A stretch of 64,000 bases of DNA from Panaeolus papilionaceus (GCA_015501605.1 JADNRZ010000001.1:3348001-3412000); one strand, 5' to 3'; numbered from the stretch's first letter, positions 1 to 11,824 are shown. Made by a program: numbers and translations. The notes: generated by a model from the sequence alone, not told the origin.

Positions 1-264
1 AAGGAGTACTGCGTCAGCGATTTGATTGGGCGTCTCATTGACCCAGCGAAACAAAGACCTTAAAATTACTAACACTCTTAAGATACGGTCTCCTACGCGA
101 CACTTTCGAAGCTGAAATGGGTCGCGATCAAGAGAGAGGACTGGGAGATTGCCAAGTATAAATTGAGATCGAATAAAGAGCGTAGAAACACTGTTCGAAT
201 TCCATTCATACAAGGCCTGCATGTATATTAACTTGTGCTGTACCAAAAGACTGTCTGCCATTCA
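1..264. other. 3' flank of NLR1 (flank class A)
   Basis: Non-coding sequence downstream of the NLR1 stop. It is recognisably the same sequence as about 32600-32859, the 3' flank of NLR4; both share the 'tcagcgatttgattg' and 'acggtctcctacgc' stretches. NLR2, NLR3 and NLR6 instead have the X fragment at this place. I see no gene here. It is a marker for duplication history. Confidence 0.6.
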
Positions 265-3200
265 TCAATTATATCTTGTGTTATCTCTCTCCGACTTCTT
301 ATAACGCCTTGAGAAATCGTTCCATCTCCTCCACATTGACCAGCTTGCCCAATCGATACTGCAGCCCGTATTGGGATCTGTTATTTCATGTACCATCTCA
401 TGAGGGGCAACACCTAGGCCCACATCCCCATCGCCGTTGGACTCCGTGTCGGAGTCGTAAATTCGCCTGCTTTCAGACGCATCAACCCGACGTGATTCAG
501 AACCATTGCATATGTGGTACAACTGTTTCCATACAGTCAGCATCCTCGATAATGGAGATATTTTCAGTCGATAGTGAATCACGTACGCGTATATAATCGT
601 GAAGGAAACCAAGATGGTGTCTAGCGATCCGACCTTTGCAATCATGCTTATCGACGAAGTCAGGCGGAGTGGAAAACCAGCGCGGTAGTGCACAAGGACT
701 TGGTTCACTTGAAAGCGAGCGCAGTAATGCTTTTGAAGACCCGGATCCAGGACAGGGGAAGTCGAAGGGGAAGGTTTTGTCCTCCATTGTTGAAACAATA
801 TGGAGTGGAAAAATCTTTCGGGATGTTTCTTCCAAAGCTGAGACTATATCAGCTGAAAGGGGGCACCCAAACCACATTAACGAGCCGATATCTTTTAAGA
901 GGACAGCCGCTGTGAGCGCACGCCAATTCTCGCCTCCAGTCCGCTTTAGGTGGTCAATAATGCCTTGGTTTTCGACAATGAGTCGGGAAGAACTTGGATC
1001 TTCCAGTGCATCAAACCTACACAGATAACAGCCCATTGGGGCCATTGCATCAGTGATTCAGTGATAAAAAGATGATACCGGAAGTGATTAAAATACCAAC
1101 ATTGAGTTAAGATGCCTGATACTGAATACGGCCGCAGCAGTTGCCAGCGCAGGCTGCCATCTGGCTCGTGCCTTCCGTCTCAATTGTTTGATCTCCAGTG
1201 CTTCCTTCTCCGGAGCAGGGAGAAATTCATCAAGGACATCCAAGAATTCGTGCCATTCGTCGTTCCTGTAGTCGTTCAGCAAGAACTGGTGAGTCTTCGA
1301 GGAAAATAAGTGGTATGTGTTGCCTCCTGTGTCGCGCCGGATGCATGCTTTGACATGCCAATCAAACAGTCTAACAGGTTCATCAGGATGCAAGTCGGAG
1401 TCAGGTGTGGCCAGGCGTGGCAATATTCCTGCCTGATACATAACAATTAGTTCCAGCGGAAGCCGCGCACTTTCGAATTCCTGGCGAATTCGAACTGGCA
1501 TTTTTGCCAATGCAGGTGCAAAAATGGACCATAAATCCTGGTCAATGATGTTGACAATGCGAGTTGGACTCTCGAATCGTTTGTTGCGTAGCCGAAAAAG
1601 AACCATATAAAGCATCAGCTTGTGCAAGGCGTCCCACCGGGTAAGTTGTCTGATGACTTGGTCCCTGAAGGAAGGGTGGCGAGACGTTTGGGTTTGGAGT
1701 AGGATCAGGAAACAGTAGAGAATATATTGTTCGTCTGTCACACCTAGACCTGATTCTGCTGTTGTGATATAAAGTATGCTCAGTCGCCTCTCTGTGAAAA
1801 AGAAAAGAACGGACTCACCACTCAGATGTTGTAACGTCATTTCACAAAGTTCCTTGTCGATGCTTGGGATATCTACATAGAATTCCTCAGATCGATGTGG
1901 GTCTAAGAGAAACTCAAAAAGTGATGCGTGATGAAATACGGTTGGATAGGATCCATATATGCCATAACCCATGAATTCCATTCCAACTTTGTCGCAATTC
2001 ATGATAGACTGCAAATCAACAAGAAGTGTGGGAACAGAATAGGGTAAGGAGAGAAGGATCTGGAGGTAGTTTCTGGAGTCAACACCAGGCATATAACCCC
2101 AAAATGTCACTGTGGTGACTCGGAAGGCTAAAATCTGGTAGACAAGCTGCGGATGCTTGGTTTGCCGGAGAATGTGAAGATACAGCGCATCGAGATCTGC
2201 ATATGGTCGATCATCACTGGGAAGGGTGTACTTCAAAATGGCTTCCAGTCGTTCACAGGGATGACCCCGTAGATCCTTGATATACCTTATAATGGTGGAG
2301 GCATAGACAAATTGGCCAGAAGCGCGCTCGATAATCTCCTTGACGAGTTCAGGTGATGGCCAACCAGCTGGAAAGAGGTATTTGAGTGGGTGCGATTGCT
2401 TGATTTTTGCAGTCTCGTCGTTCATGAACACTTCGATGTCGTGGTTGCTATCACAGTGATCCAGGAGTGAAATGCTACGCAGAAAGTGCGGATCCTCCGA
2501 CTGTTTCTGGTTAATCCATGATCGAATGACCACCTCTGGTCGACTTGCTATAAAAACCGAGCACGGGAAGATGTCCTGGTGGCTAACGAGCGTAGCCAGG
2601 GCCTCCAACACTTGTATTTGCCCGCTTTCTTCCTTGCACTCATCCAAGCCGTCGATAACTATGACACTGGGTAACCCACAGGCAGTATTGCCATTGCTAG
2701 CCATGTCCCGTTGTAGCTCCTTCAAAGGCTCAATGATAAGTGCCATGACTTGTTCTGTGAGGGTAAGATCGAGGACGGAGCGTCTGCTGGCAATGACATG
2801 CTCTACAAAGCGCTGTAAGCCAGGTACAATTTCGGTGAGCTGGTAAGCGATGGTAGTGACGAAACGACCCTCGTGGCCGCGATGACTATTCGCATGTGCT
2901 GTCCTCGAGAAGAAAAAGGAAGCAGCAAGGTTAGACGCCAGCTCCATGGCCAAGGTCTGTGCAACGGCGGATTTTCCTGCGCCTGCAGATCCATACAACC
3001 ACAGAATTCGAGAAGGGCCTTTCCGAGCCCAGTTTCGTGTCGTGTCCAAGAGTCCAGTCCTGGTGTTTGGGTGGCATTTGGGAGGATCATATCGATCCTT
3101 GGAGTTGCAGGCAGCTCCTGGTGCTGAGTGGTCGTACAGAATCTGTATCGCTGCAGATACGCGAGTCAGACGTTACTCTCACTAAGATTTCATAGGAAAA

Positions 3201-3748
3201 TGTCTCACCACCCCTCATATTATGCGCTCGGTGAACATGGGTATGGTGCAGAAATGTCGGATTCCCACTAAATACGTTTTTGCTGTTGGGACCAAAGATC
3301 GCTGATTGTGAATCTGGGGCGGCCATAAGGTTACACCATGTAAGCACACAGAAACAGTAACACCACACAGGGTTGCTCACCTGATGCGTAATTGGCTCCT
3401 GGAACATGACTTGCTTGCTGTAAAGATGGATATCCGCCGCCGACAATCAGATTCGGCGAGCTTGCGATTCCTGTGTCTGGCTCTGGGTAATCGGGTTATG
3501 AGCAAGTCGTTAGCCTCAATGATATGGACGAGTAATATGAACAAAACATACCGTGTGATGCTTCGACTCTAGGTGGCAGGAGGTAAGGTCCACTGGCAGG
3601 CGAGCGAGAGTCTGAAGCAGAACAATTGCATCAAGTATAAGTTGGGGTATATTCGACTAATGCTTGCCTTACCTTTGGTTGTTGCTGGGCGACTCAGTGG
3701 CGATGGACTTGCGCCACAGAGGAGAGGTTGAGTCCGAATGGGGGGCAT
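265..3748 (-). CDS. NLR1: NACHT-domain STAND NTPase (fungal NLR-like), 8 exons
   Basis: Predicted STAND signalling ATPase of the NACHT class. In fungi such proteins are linked to non-self recognition and regulated cell death; this role is family inference. Exons on the minus strand: 3673-3748, 3552-3611, 3381-3482, 3209-3301, 1819-3150, 1101-1755, 587-1016, 265-522. They sum to 3006 nt, giving 1001 aa. The start MPPIRTQPLL was chosen because the same ATG opens exon 1 in all copies. Residues 1-110 are Ser/Pro/Gly-rich and low in complexity. A GPNSKNVFSGNPTF motif sits in exon 4. The P-loop GSAGAGKS is at about 164-171, Walker B VIDGLDEC at about 275-282, and the sensor-like SVFIASRPE follows. 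FHHASLFEFLLDPHRS is typical of the region after NACHT in basidiomycete members. No WD40, ankyrin or TPR repeats are visible in the roughly 500-residue C-terminal part. The 63-nt intron 5 (1756-1818) is stop-free and in frame, so retention would also be translatable. Confidence 0.9.
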
Positions 3749-3917
3749 TGGCTGGAAGAGAGTAAGAGGAACACTCGTTCAGCTTGCAACGTGTGGAAAA
3801 CGCTGAAACATCAAGCACATCTTCAAGCAATGTACTGCATTTCTAGTTTAATACATCGTCAAGAATTGACAAAGCCGGATCTTGTACTCACACATGTCAC
3901 CGCCATCCATACTCTCC

Positions 3918-3936
3918 GGCGACTTAGTTAGTCGGC
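3918..3936. promoter_or_regulatory. Upstream palindrome of NLR1
   Basis: Inverted repeat GGCGACT-TAGTT-AGTCGGC, 170 bp upstream of the NLR1 ATG. It has one arm mismatch. The same element occurs upstream of all six NLR genes, with arm changes that mostly preserve pairing. It could be a dimeric transcription-factor site; the function is inferred. Confidence 0.5.
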
Positions 3937-3999
3937 ATCCTGTGCCTGAAGGGTGATCCCAGTTGAGAAAAATATTTTTCGCACCCCGTACAGCGACGT

Positions 4000-5616
4000 T
4001 GTGGATGTAGTGAAAACGGCGCCACCTAGGCTCGGGAACAACGGAATAGATCAAAACCTACACCCGTGTCCCCATCTAAAAACCAAAACCAAAATCAGAA
4101 GCAAGACCAACAGAGGCGGTCGGATTCGCCGTCAGCAAGCGTGAAGCGCAAGTCAAAGGGGAAGATGCAGGAAGAGGAAAGGAGGAAGACGCAAGATACG
4201 AGGGGTAAGCGACAATCGTCATCTCGGTTGCAGTCCCAGCCTCAATCTCCCTCACAGCGTTCCAAACCAGCAGCAGAATCTCATCCAGAAGAACAAGATA
4301 CGTCCAACCTTTTCTTCATGGACCTAATACCAACCACTATCCTCGCCGTGCTCGTCTACACTATGCCCACCGTTGCTCTTGAAGCACTGCACCGGACACA
4401 TCACAACACGACGCCGCGAAGTTGCCCGTCCCTCTGCACATTACGGTGCTCGGGAGCATGCCGGTGCAGGTTACTGAGAAGCAGAAGAAGAATCTAGGGA
4501 ATGGGGGGGAGAGGATGAATAGCGCAGTGAGTTTTTGGATAATAACGATAATGTTCGGGTATGTACCCCTTTTCTCTGCGGGCGTGGTTGAGCATTCCTA
4601 ACCGTAAATCCATTATACAGGGTATAACCTACTAATTGACAACCTGGTCGATCTGAACGTCGGTGTGTCCTGTGAGGATTGTAAGTCAACGACCAATGTT
4701 ATCATTTCTCATTATTATTTGTTTTTCTCATTTTCTTGACTTCTCCAACTGCCCCAGTAGACGCTCGGGCGCGCTATGATGTCTAACCGGGATCAGGAGT
4801 GCGATCGTTCTTTTCGTCGTTTCATGAGACTAATGTCAGTCTTGTGGGCGAGGCATGTATTGCGGACGATGAATGGTGTTATAATTGTGGTGGGGTGCGA
4901 CATTGGGGAGACGTAAGTTTCAATTTATTTAATGTCAAAGATAAACGATATATTCACTGATATATTTGTGATTTTTTCAGGATTGCGACGACGCCCGAGC
5001 CCACCAAACGATCACTCGGTATTTAGTGCTTATAACGTGATGAAAAGCCCCTTCTGGGACCCCACCTCAGAAAGCCAACACAAAAAGTCGGGATCGGCGA
5101 TGAAGCCTGAGCATGTGGATGAAGTAGCGGTGCGATGTGTTGGATGAGGTGTGGAGGAAGGGGAGGGTGAAGGATGTTGGCGTTGCAGAAACGGGAAGAG
5201 AGGGATGGGGATGGGGATGGGAGTAGGAGGAACGCGAATGGGAGTGGGAGTGGGGAAGTGAAGAAGGCACCTCAAGCGCCGAAGGGAGCTCCTACACAAC
5301 CCAAAAAGATAGTGGATGCGAGGAAGGCTGACCAGGGGAGGTTGAAGGTGCGGTTGAAGGTGCCGAGTGGTAATGATTTTGCGAGGAGTGAGAAGAGAGA
5401 TAGAGGGGGGCAGAGCGGTGGTGGTAGCGGTAATGGTGGTGGGTCGGATAAGAGTGGAAGAGGCGTGGCTGATAAGAATTCGAAGGGATAGAGATAGAGA
5501 GACGGGGAAGGATAAGAGTCGGTAAAGGGATCGGGATAGGAGGGATACGTGGAGAGATGCGGGTAGGGGTGAGATGAGGAATGGGAGGAGGTATATGCGA
5601 GGATATGCGAGATAGT
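4000..5616 (+). pseudogene. Air1/Air2-like zinc-knuckle gene, copy 1 (decayed)
   Basis: Remnant of a CCHC zinc-knuckle gene resembling Air1/Air2, the RNA-binding subunit of the TRAMP nuclear RNA surveillance complex. The first part joins the NLR1 upstream flank at a VVDVVKTAPP-like stretch. It continues through a Ser/Lys/Gln-rich region (about 4066-4490) and a degraded LFFMDLIPTTIL segment. The first knuckle exon (about 4620-4690) has lost its CxxC half by deletion. The exons for knuckles 3 and 4 are fused by deletion near 4740-4860. The C-terminal region (about 5030-5616) keeps NVMKSPFWDPTSESQHKK and ends in GRRYMRGYAR-like sequence, with frameshifts. No continuous frame exists, so this is a pseudogene. 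The Air assignment rests on more complete copies elsewhere in the window. Confidence 0.7.
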
Positions 5617-6078
5617 GGTTATCCGTGATGTAGCGTGATGCTGGGTTTTTTTGTGAAGGCTTTGATTTTTCATGTATGTATAGTATGTATGTACTTGGCT
5701 GCTCACATATTCATTCTGACGTTCTGTCCTGCGTTTTAACCTCAAACCCATTTGTGTGTGTCCACCCACATTGACACCGTCAATGTAGATCTTCGACCCA
5801 GGAGGTACACAGGTACAGACATATCCGATCTGATGATGTTAACGATATTGATGGTGGCAGCTTTAGCACTTGTCCTGAACCACCACCATGTGTCTCGATG
5901 ACCATAACAACTACATATACCACATTGCGTTGCTAGTATCAGTACTTCATATCCTGCTTTCAACTTAATAATTCTTGGTTCTTGCTCAAGGTTACACCCG
6001 GACATCGTAACTACCCCACAACCAACCTATTGGACTATCTGAACCTGTCTGAATCGGTCTACAGCACAACATTACACA
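5617..6078 (+). other. Air-UBC intergenic region, unit 1
   Basis: Sequence between the Air-like 3' end and the UBC/FTS-like start. It recurs as 16506-16947, 28997-29530, 40409-41010 and 51276-51711. Shared blocks include a 'gatctgatgatgtt...' stretch. It probably contains the ancestral 3' UTR of the first gene and the promoter of the second. I see no ORF of note. Confidence 0.5.
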
Positions 6079-7180
6079 ATGCTTTGCTCACCACCATCTA
6101 TATAACCCTCATCTGCGCCAGTACCACAGGTTATCACTGGTACCATTTACGCTTCCGAGGCCTCTGGCTCTGCAATGCAACGCAACGCGACAACGTCCTC
6201 GTGCGCACTGCTATCTAATGTGAATATGCGCTCCTTAAGAATATCAACCACTGTCCCCTTGGGATGTATGTGTTACCGTCTCCTGCTGGTTATTTTGTGT
6301 GGGATGGGGTGCTTTTCATACACCAGGTGAGCGGTTTTATTGAATGTCGTCGTTGTGAATTTTAAGCTGATTGCTGTCCTTCACGTCGTATTTTTCATTT
6401 CATATTATTCTACACCTCACGATAAATTAAATTGAATGGACGAAAACAAAGGGCTATTACGCCGACACTGTCTTCAAATCACATTCCCCCAGACCTCCCG
6501 TGATCACCCACCAAGCGTCGAATTCGTAACGGAAGTCTTTCATCCCCTGGTTTCGCATCCTGGAGCATTTAATTTGGGGTATCATTATAAGCTCTGGAGG
6601 TATGTTTGGGTTTCATATTTCCACAGTATAACATAGCTTGACGATGGCTTGACTTGACTTTAGAGCCGACGAATACCACATTATTCATGTATTACACTGG
6701 ATAGGATTCACGAGAATGATCGTTATAATAAGGAGGCTTTTAGGTTCGTCTCTTCCTCTCTCTCTCTCTCTCTCTCTCTCCTCTAATCAAATTAATCAAC
6801 TAACCATAACACTTCATTTTTTACCCATACTCGAAAACAGACTATGCAGAGACTCAACCCCATCATTTGCCAACCTCGCAGCGCAATCTGCCCAACTGTC
6901 ATCTTCAGATTCAGTGTGGTTCGATACGAACGATGGGCATCGGAAGGGGAGGGCAGGGCAGGGTGTTAGCTCCGGCTCTGGTTCTGGATCAGTTAGGTCG
7001 AGCTCTGATAGAGGTATGAGCACGAGTGCTACTGGGGGTGGGAGCATGAGCAGGATGGCCAGTGGGATAAGCACAACAGGAACTATTATGGGACAGGGAC
7101 GGGAACACCGGGGCCAGGGCTAATGTTTGAAAGGCTGGATGTGAATGAGCTGAGAGTGGAACGAGAGATGGGGGGTGAGG
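6079..7180 (+). pseudogene. UBC-variant (AKTIP/FTS-like) gene, copy 1 (decayed)
   Basis: Remnant of a four-exon gene whose central part matches the UBC fold of AKTIP/FTS, an E2-like protein without catalytic cysteine that works with Hook proteins in vesicle transport (known for the animal family). Readable pieces are GMYVLPSPA-like and VWDGVLFIHQ (exon 1), ADTVF then SVEFVTEVFHPLVSHPGAFN (exon 2, about 6450-6598), ADEYHIIHVLHWI (exon 3) and CRDSTPSFANLAAQSAQLSS plus a Gly/Ser/Thr-rich tail (exon 4). The first exon has a stop at codon 9 (MLCSPPSI then TAA). Exon 2 has lost two codons. The 'fused toes' identity is by pattern (VFHPLV, the W before the exon 3 junction, NKEAFRLYRES); other UEV-type proteins are possible. 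Confidence 0.6.
6750..6785 (+). repeat. TC-dinucleotide microsatellite in UBC-like intron 3
   Basis: Long (TC)n tract inside the last intron of UBC copy 1. The same intron in copies 4 (about 41703-41725) and 5 (about 52410-52425) has only short TC runs, so it expanded in this copy. Confidence 0.9.
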
Positions 7181-7595
7181 GAGTGGGTTGCGTAATTGTG
7201 AATGAGGGGTTTGTGTTTTTAGGTTGCGTTGTGCGTTTGGATGGATGGGATATACCCCGCTTTGATTTTGAACTCAGACTCGGGGAAGTGATAGAAGGAT
7301 TTATACGAATTCATTGTACTTGAGCTTGAGGGCTGAAATCCAAATATTATGTATTCAAACGATTTTACATATGATGATATACCATCGCACTTGCATACTG
7401 GGTCAAAGGTGGCTGAAATTTGGTTTGATAGTTTACATCCACTTAGTAAAATAAAAATAGCGGGTACGCTCGTCCATTGATTCATTATATTGCGAGTATT
7501 CACGAAGATGTTGAATTTTGACACAACGAGCGCGTCGTGACTCGTCGCAGGTCAGTCTATTCATAGTCAATGTTTAAATCCAATCCAACCGAGGA
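7181..7595 (+). other. UBC-X intergenic region, unit 1
   Basis: Region after the UBC-like tail. It has homologues at about 17870-18369 and 52820-53312. A conserved block 'ttcacgaagatg' followed by 'cgtgactcgtcgcag' recurs in the copies. I found no supportable gene. Confidence 0.4.
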
Positions 7596-7993
7596 ATGGC
7601 ACAAGACGCATTGCACCAACCAACCACGCGCGAATTAGTGCAAAGGGACCAGGTCCGCCCCACCGTTGCGTCGAATGCGAGAGCCGGAAACACGGCAGTT
7701 GGATACCTCAGAACCAACGGATGATGGTGATTATAAGCGCTGGTCTGCGCTCATCGACGGAATACAATACCACTCTAACGCCCACATCGTCAAGATGATG
7801 TATATGCTCTTACACGCTGCGTAGAAATGCCCCTGCTGGTAGTGCTCCTGGGGCGTTTAGGGACCCGGACGACCAGAAGTTGAACAAGATGATTCAGAGT
7901 AAGAGGAGGAGAGAGAAGATGCATGTTGGGATTGGAAAAGGGAAATCTCGAATTGCTTTTATAGAACTTGATCTGTGTGTAATACATGTGTAA
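7596..7993 (+). pseudogene. Orphan fragment X, copy 1
   Basis: Unrecognised coding-like fragment present three times, always just downstream of a UBC copy and just before an NLR 3' end. The reading starts MAQ and continues with CVECESR-like and YNPWSALIDGI-like pieces. It ends in a basic tail with APGAFRDPDDQKLNKMIQ and RVGIGKGKSRIAFIELDL-like sequence. The frame changes within the fragment, so either an intron is hidden or the copy is broken. I do not recognise the family. The conserved reading of the tail in copies 1, 2 and partly 5 suggests that it was coding. Confidence 0.4.
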
Positions 7994-8027
7994 ATCCTAT
8001 GCCGTACCAAAAGACTGCCTCGTGTTA

Positions 8028-11000
8028 TCAACTAGATTGTGGGCCTCCCATTTTAATCTTTGCCAAACGCGATGCTTTCAACTCCGCCTTCCTATAATCG
8101 GATACGAAATCATACCACCTATTCCGCATTGACCAGCTGCTCCAGTCGATAGGAAGGCCCGTACTGGGGTCCATTGTTCTCTGTGCGACATAATATGTGG
8201 AAACACCAAGCTCGCCGGCCCAATCGCCGTCGTGCTCTGTGTCAGCGTCGTAAATCCAACTGCTTTCAGACCCATCCACCCGACGTGATTCAGAACCGTT
8301 ACATATGAGGTACAACTGTTTACATACAGTCAGCGTCTCAGTAATGAAACCAGCTTCAGCAGTAGCAGAACACGTACACGTATATAGTCGTGAAGGTGAC
8401 CATGATTGTCTCTATAACCTTCAGGCCATATGTAGTGGAAGTGGGGTGGAAGGAAATACCAGCGGGGCAGTGTACAGGGACTGTATTCACTCGAAAGCGA
8501 GCGCCACAATTCTTTGTGAGAATTGAATTCGGGACAGGCAAAGTCGAGGGGGAATGTTGCGTCTTCAATTGTTGAAACAACATGGGGTGGAAATATCTTT
8601 TGAGATGTTTCTTCCAAAGCTGCGACTACTTCAGCTGAAAGGGGGCAGTCAACCCATATAAATGTGCCGATGGCATCTAAGAGGTGACACACGACGAGTG
8701 CACGCCAATTCTTGCCTCCTGTCCGCTTTAGGTGGTCAATAAGGTCTTTATTTTCAATGATCAATTGGGAAGAACTTGAATCTTCCAATGCATCAAACCT
8801 GCACAGGTGACAGCCCATTTGGGCAGCTTCATCAGTAATAGAATGATGCCGGACGTGATTAAATACCAACATTGAGTTGATATGCCTGATACTGAATACA
8901 GCTGCAGCAGTTGCCAGGGCAGGGTGCCATTGGGTGTCTGCATTCCATCCCAATTTTTTTATTTCCAGTGCTTCCTTCTCTGGGGCTGGCAGATATTTGT
9001 CAAGGACACTCAAGAAATGGTGCCAATCGTAGATCGTATGATCATTCAGCAAGAACTGGTGCTTCTTCGAGGAAAAGAAGTCGCATATGTTGACACCTTT
9101 GTCACGCTGGATGCACGCTTTGACATGCCAATCGATCAATTTAACATGATCGTCAGGATAAAAGTCGCAGTCAGGTGCAGTCATGGTTGTGAATATTCTT
9201 GCCTGATACATAACAAGTAGTCCCACCGGAAGCCGCGCACTTTCAAATTCCTGGCGAATTCGGACTGGCATTGTTGCAACTGCTGGTGCAAAAACAGACC
9301 ATAAATCCCGGTCGATTATGTCGATCATGTCAACTGGATCCTCAAATCGGTTCCCGCATAGCCGATAAAGAGTCATATACAGCATCAGCCTGTGCGAGGT
9401 GTCCCACCGGGTAAGTTGTGTGACCACTTGGACCCTGGAAGAAGGTTGGTGAGACGTTCGGGTTTGGAGTAGGATCAGGAAACAATAGATGATGTATTCT
9501 TCATCTGCCACAGGAAGATCTGGTTCTGCCGGTGCTATATAAAGTATGCTCAGAAACCTCTCTTCTAAAAAGATAAGCACACTCACCACCCAGATGTCGT
9601 ATTGTGGTTTCATAAAGCTCCTTGTCCATGCTCGGGGTATCAACATAAAATTCCTCCGATCGATGAGGGTCTAACAGAAACTCGAGAAGTGATGCATGAT
9701 GAAATACAGCTGGATAGGTCGTGTCATCATCGTCATCGTCGTCATCGTCGTCATCGTCATGACCCATAAATCGCATCCCATCTTTGTCACAATTCATGAT
9801 GGACTGCAAATCAACAAGAATTGTGTGGACGGAATAGGGTAAGGAGAGAAGGATCCGAAGGTAGTCTCTGGAATCAATGTCACACATTTTACCCCAAAAC
9901 GAGGCTGTGGTGATTCGGAAGGCTAAAATCTGGTGGACAAGCTTTGGGTGCTTGGTTTGTCGGAGAATGTGGAGGTACAGCGCATCCAGATCAGCATACG
10001 GTCGATCATCACTAGGAAGGGTGTCCTGCAAAATGGCTTCCAGTCGCTCGCAGGGGTGTCCTCGTAGATCCTTGATATATTTGATTATAGTGGCGACGAA
10101 GACAAATTGGCCACAAGCGCGCTTGATGATCTCCTCAACCAGCTCAGACGACGGCCAGCCAGCTGGAATGCGATATTTGAGTGGATGGGATTGCTTGATT
10201 TTCGCAGCTTCGTCGTTCATAAACACTCTGATGTCGTGGTCGCTATCACAGTGATCCAGGAGCGAAATGCTCCATAGAAGTTGCGGATCCTCCGACTGCT
10301 TGTTGGTCATCCATGTTCGAATCGCCACCTCTGGTCGACTGGCTAGAAACACTGAGCACGGGAAGACATCCTGGTGACTAATGAGCGTAGCTAGAGCGTC
10401 GAGGACTTGGATTTGCCCGCTTTCCTCCTCGCACTCGTCCAAGCCATCGATAACCACAACCCTGGGTAACACGCAGGAAGTACCCCCATGGCCAGCCATG
10501 TCCAGCTGTAGCGCCTTCAAGGGCTCGATAATAAGCGCCATAACTTGTTCTGTGAGGGCAAGGTTGAAGACAGATGGTTTGCTGACGATGACATGCTCGA
10601 CATAACCCTGTAAGTTGGGTACAACTTCGGCGAGCTGGCAGGCGATCGTAGTGACGAAACGCCCCTCGTGGCCGCGATGACCATTCAGATGCGCCGTTCT
10701 CGAGAAGAAAAAGGAGGCGGCAAGGTTCGATGCCGCTCGAAGCTCCATGGCGAAGGTCTGCGCAACAGCGGATTTTCCTGCGCCTGCAGAGCCGTACAAC
10801 CACATCATTCGAGGACGACCATTCCGAGCCCACTTTCGTGTCGTGTTCAAAAGTCTGGTCCTGGTGTTTAGGTGGCATTTGGGAGCGCCATATCGTTCCT
10901 TGGAGTTGTAGGCTGCTCCAGGCGCCGTGTGGTCGGACAGAACCTGTATCGCTGCAGACGCAGGGCTCAGACGTTACTCTCACTAAAATTTCATAGGAAA

Positions 11001-11572
11001 ATCTCACCAGCTCCCATGTTGTGTGCTTGGTGAACATGGGTAGTATGCTGCTGAAATGTGTGGTTCCCACCGTTAAACATGTTTTTGCTGTTGTGACCAA
11101 ACATCGCTGGATGCGAATCCGGGGTGGCTACAAAGTCGCAACCTCCATGTAAGCATACAAAACAGTAGTGCGGTACACCGCGCAAGGTAGCTCACCCGAT
11201 GCGTAATTAGATCCTTGAATGTGGCTCACTTGTTGAAAAGATGCATATCCGCCGCCGAAAATCTGATTCGAGGAGCTTGGGACTGCTGTGCCCGACTCTG
11301 GGTAACCGGGTTAAGACGAAGTCGTTAGCCTCGAATGTATGGACAAGTAAGCTTAACTCAACATACGATGTGGCGCTTCCATCCCATGTGGCAGAAGGTA
11401 AGGTTGATTGGCAGACGAGCGAGAGTCTACAGCAGAACGATCGCATCAAATATGAGTCGAGGGATATTCAACTAATGCGAAAGTGTCTGCTCTTACCTTT
11501 GGGTGTTGCTGAACGACTCAGTGGCGAAGGACTTGCGCCACGGAGGAGAGGTTGAGTCCGAATGGGGGGCAT
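8028..11572 (-). CDS. NLR2: NACHT-domain STAND NTPase, 8 exons, poly-Asp loop
   Basis: Exons: 11497-11572, 11367-11426, 11196-11297, 11008-11106, 9587-10951, 8871-9525, 8378-8798, 8028-8315. They sum to 3066 nt, giving 1021 aa with no internal stop. The P-loop GSAGAGKS is at about 166-173, and Walker B is VVVIDGLDECEEE. This copy is distinguished by a run of 12 aspartates at about residues 511-522, where other copies have short unrelated loops, and by a longer C-terminus ending KMGGPQSS. Intron 6 (8799-8870) lost one T relative to the other copies, so it is stop-free and in frame here. Intron 5 is 61 nt, so retention would shift the frame. The start and upstream flank pair most closely with NLR4. 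Confidence 0.9.
9723..9758 (-). repeat. GAY trinucleotide repeat coding 12 Asp in NLR2
   Basis: Twelve consecutive GAC/GAT codons on the minus strand inside exon 5. They are absent from the five sister genes, which indicates recent slippage expansion in a variable loop. Confidence 0.95.
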
Positions 11573-11748
11573 TGGATGGACGAGAGCAAGAGGCAAGGAG
11601 CTCAGCTTGTCGACCTGTGTTCACTGATTACCTGTGTGAACATGCTTCAACAGCACGCACATCTTCACTGCATTTCTAGTTTAGGACTTTATCACAAATC
11701 GACACAGCTCGAGCTTGTACTCACATGTCACCGCAATTCATACTCCCT

Positions 11749-11767
11749 GGCAACTCAGTTAGTTGCC
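11749..11767. promoter_or_regulatory. Upstream palindrome of NLR2
   Basis: Perfect inverted repeat GGCAACT-CAGTT-AGTTGCC, 177 bp upstream of the NLR2 ATG. Compared with NLR5 (GGCGACT...AGTCGCC), both arms changed at the paired position, which is a compensatory change. Confidence 0.55.
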
Positions 11768-11824
11768 ATCCTGTGCCTGTAGGCTGATACCACCGCAGAA
11801 GATGTTTTTTGCCCCCCTACAGCG

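Noticed and set aside
10378..11100. 240-codon minus-strand ORF overlapping the NLR2 NACHT exon in another frame
   Set aside because: It overlaps exon 5, whose own frame contains the P-loop and Walker B motifs conserved in all six copies.
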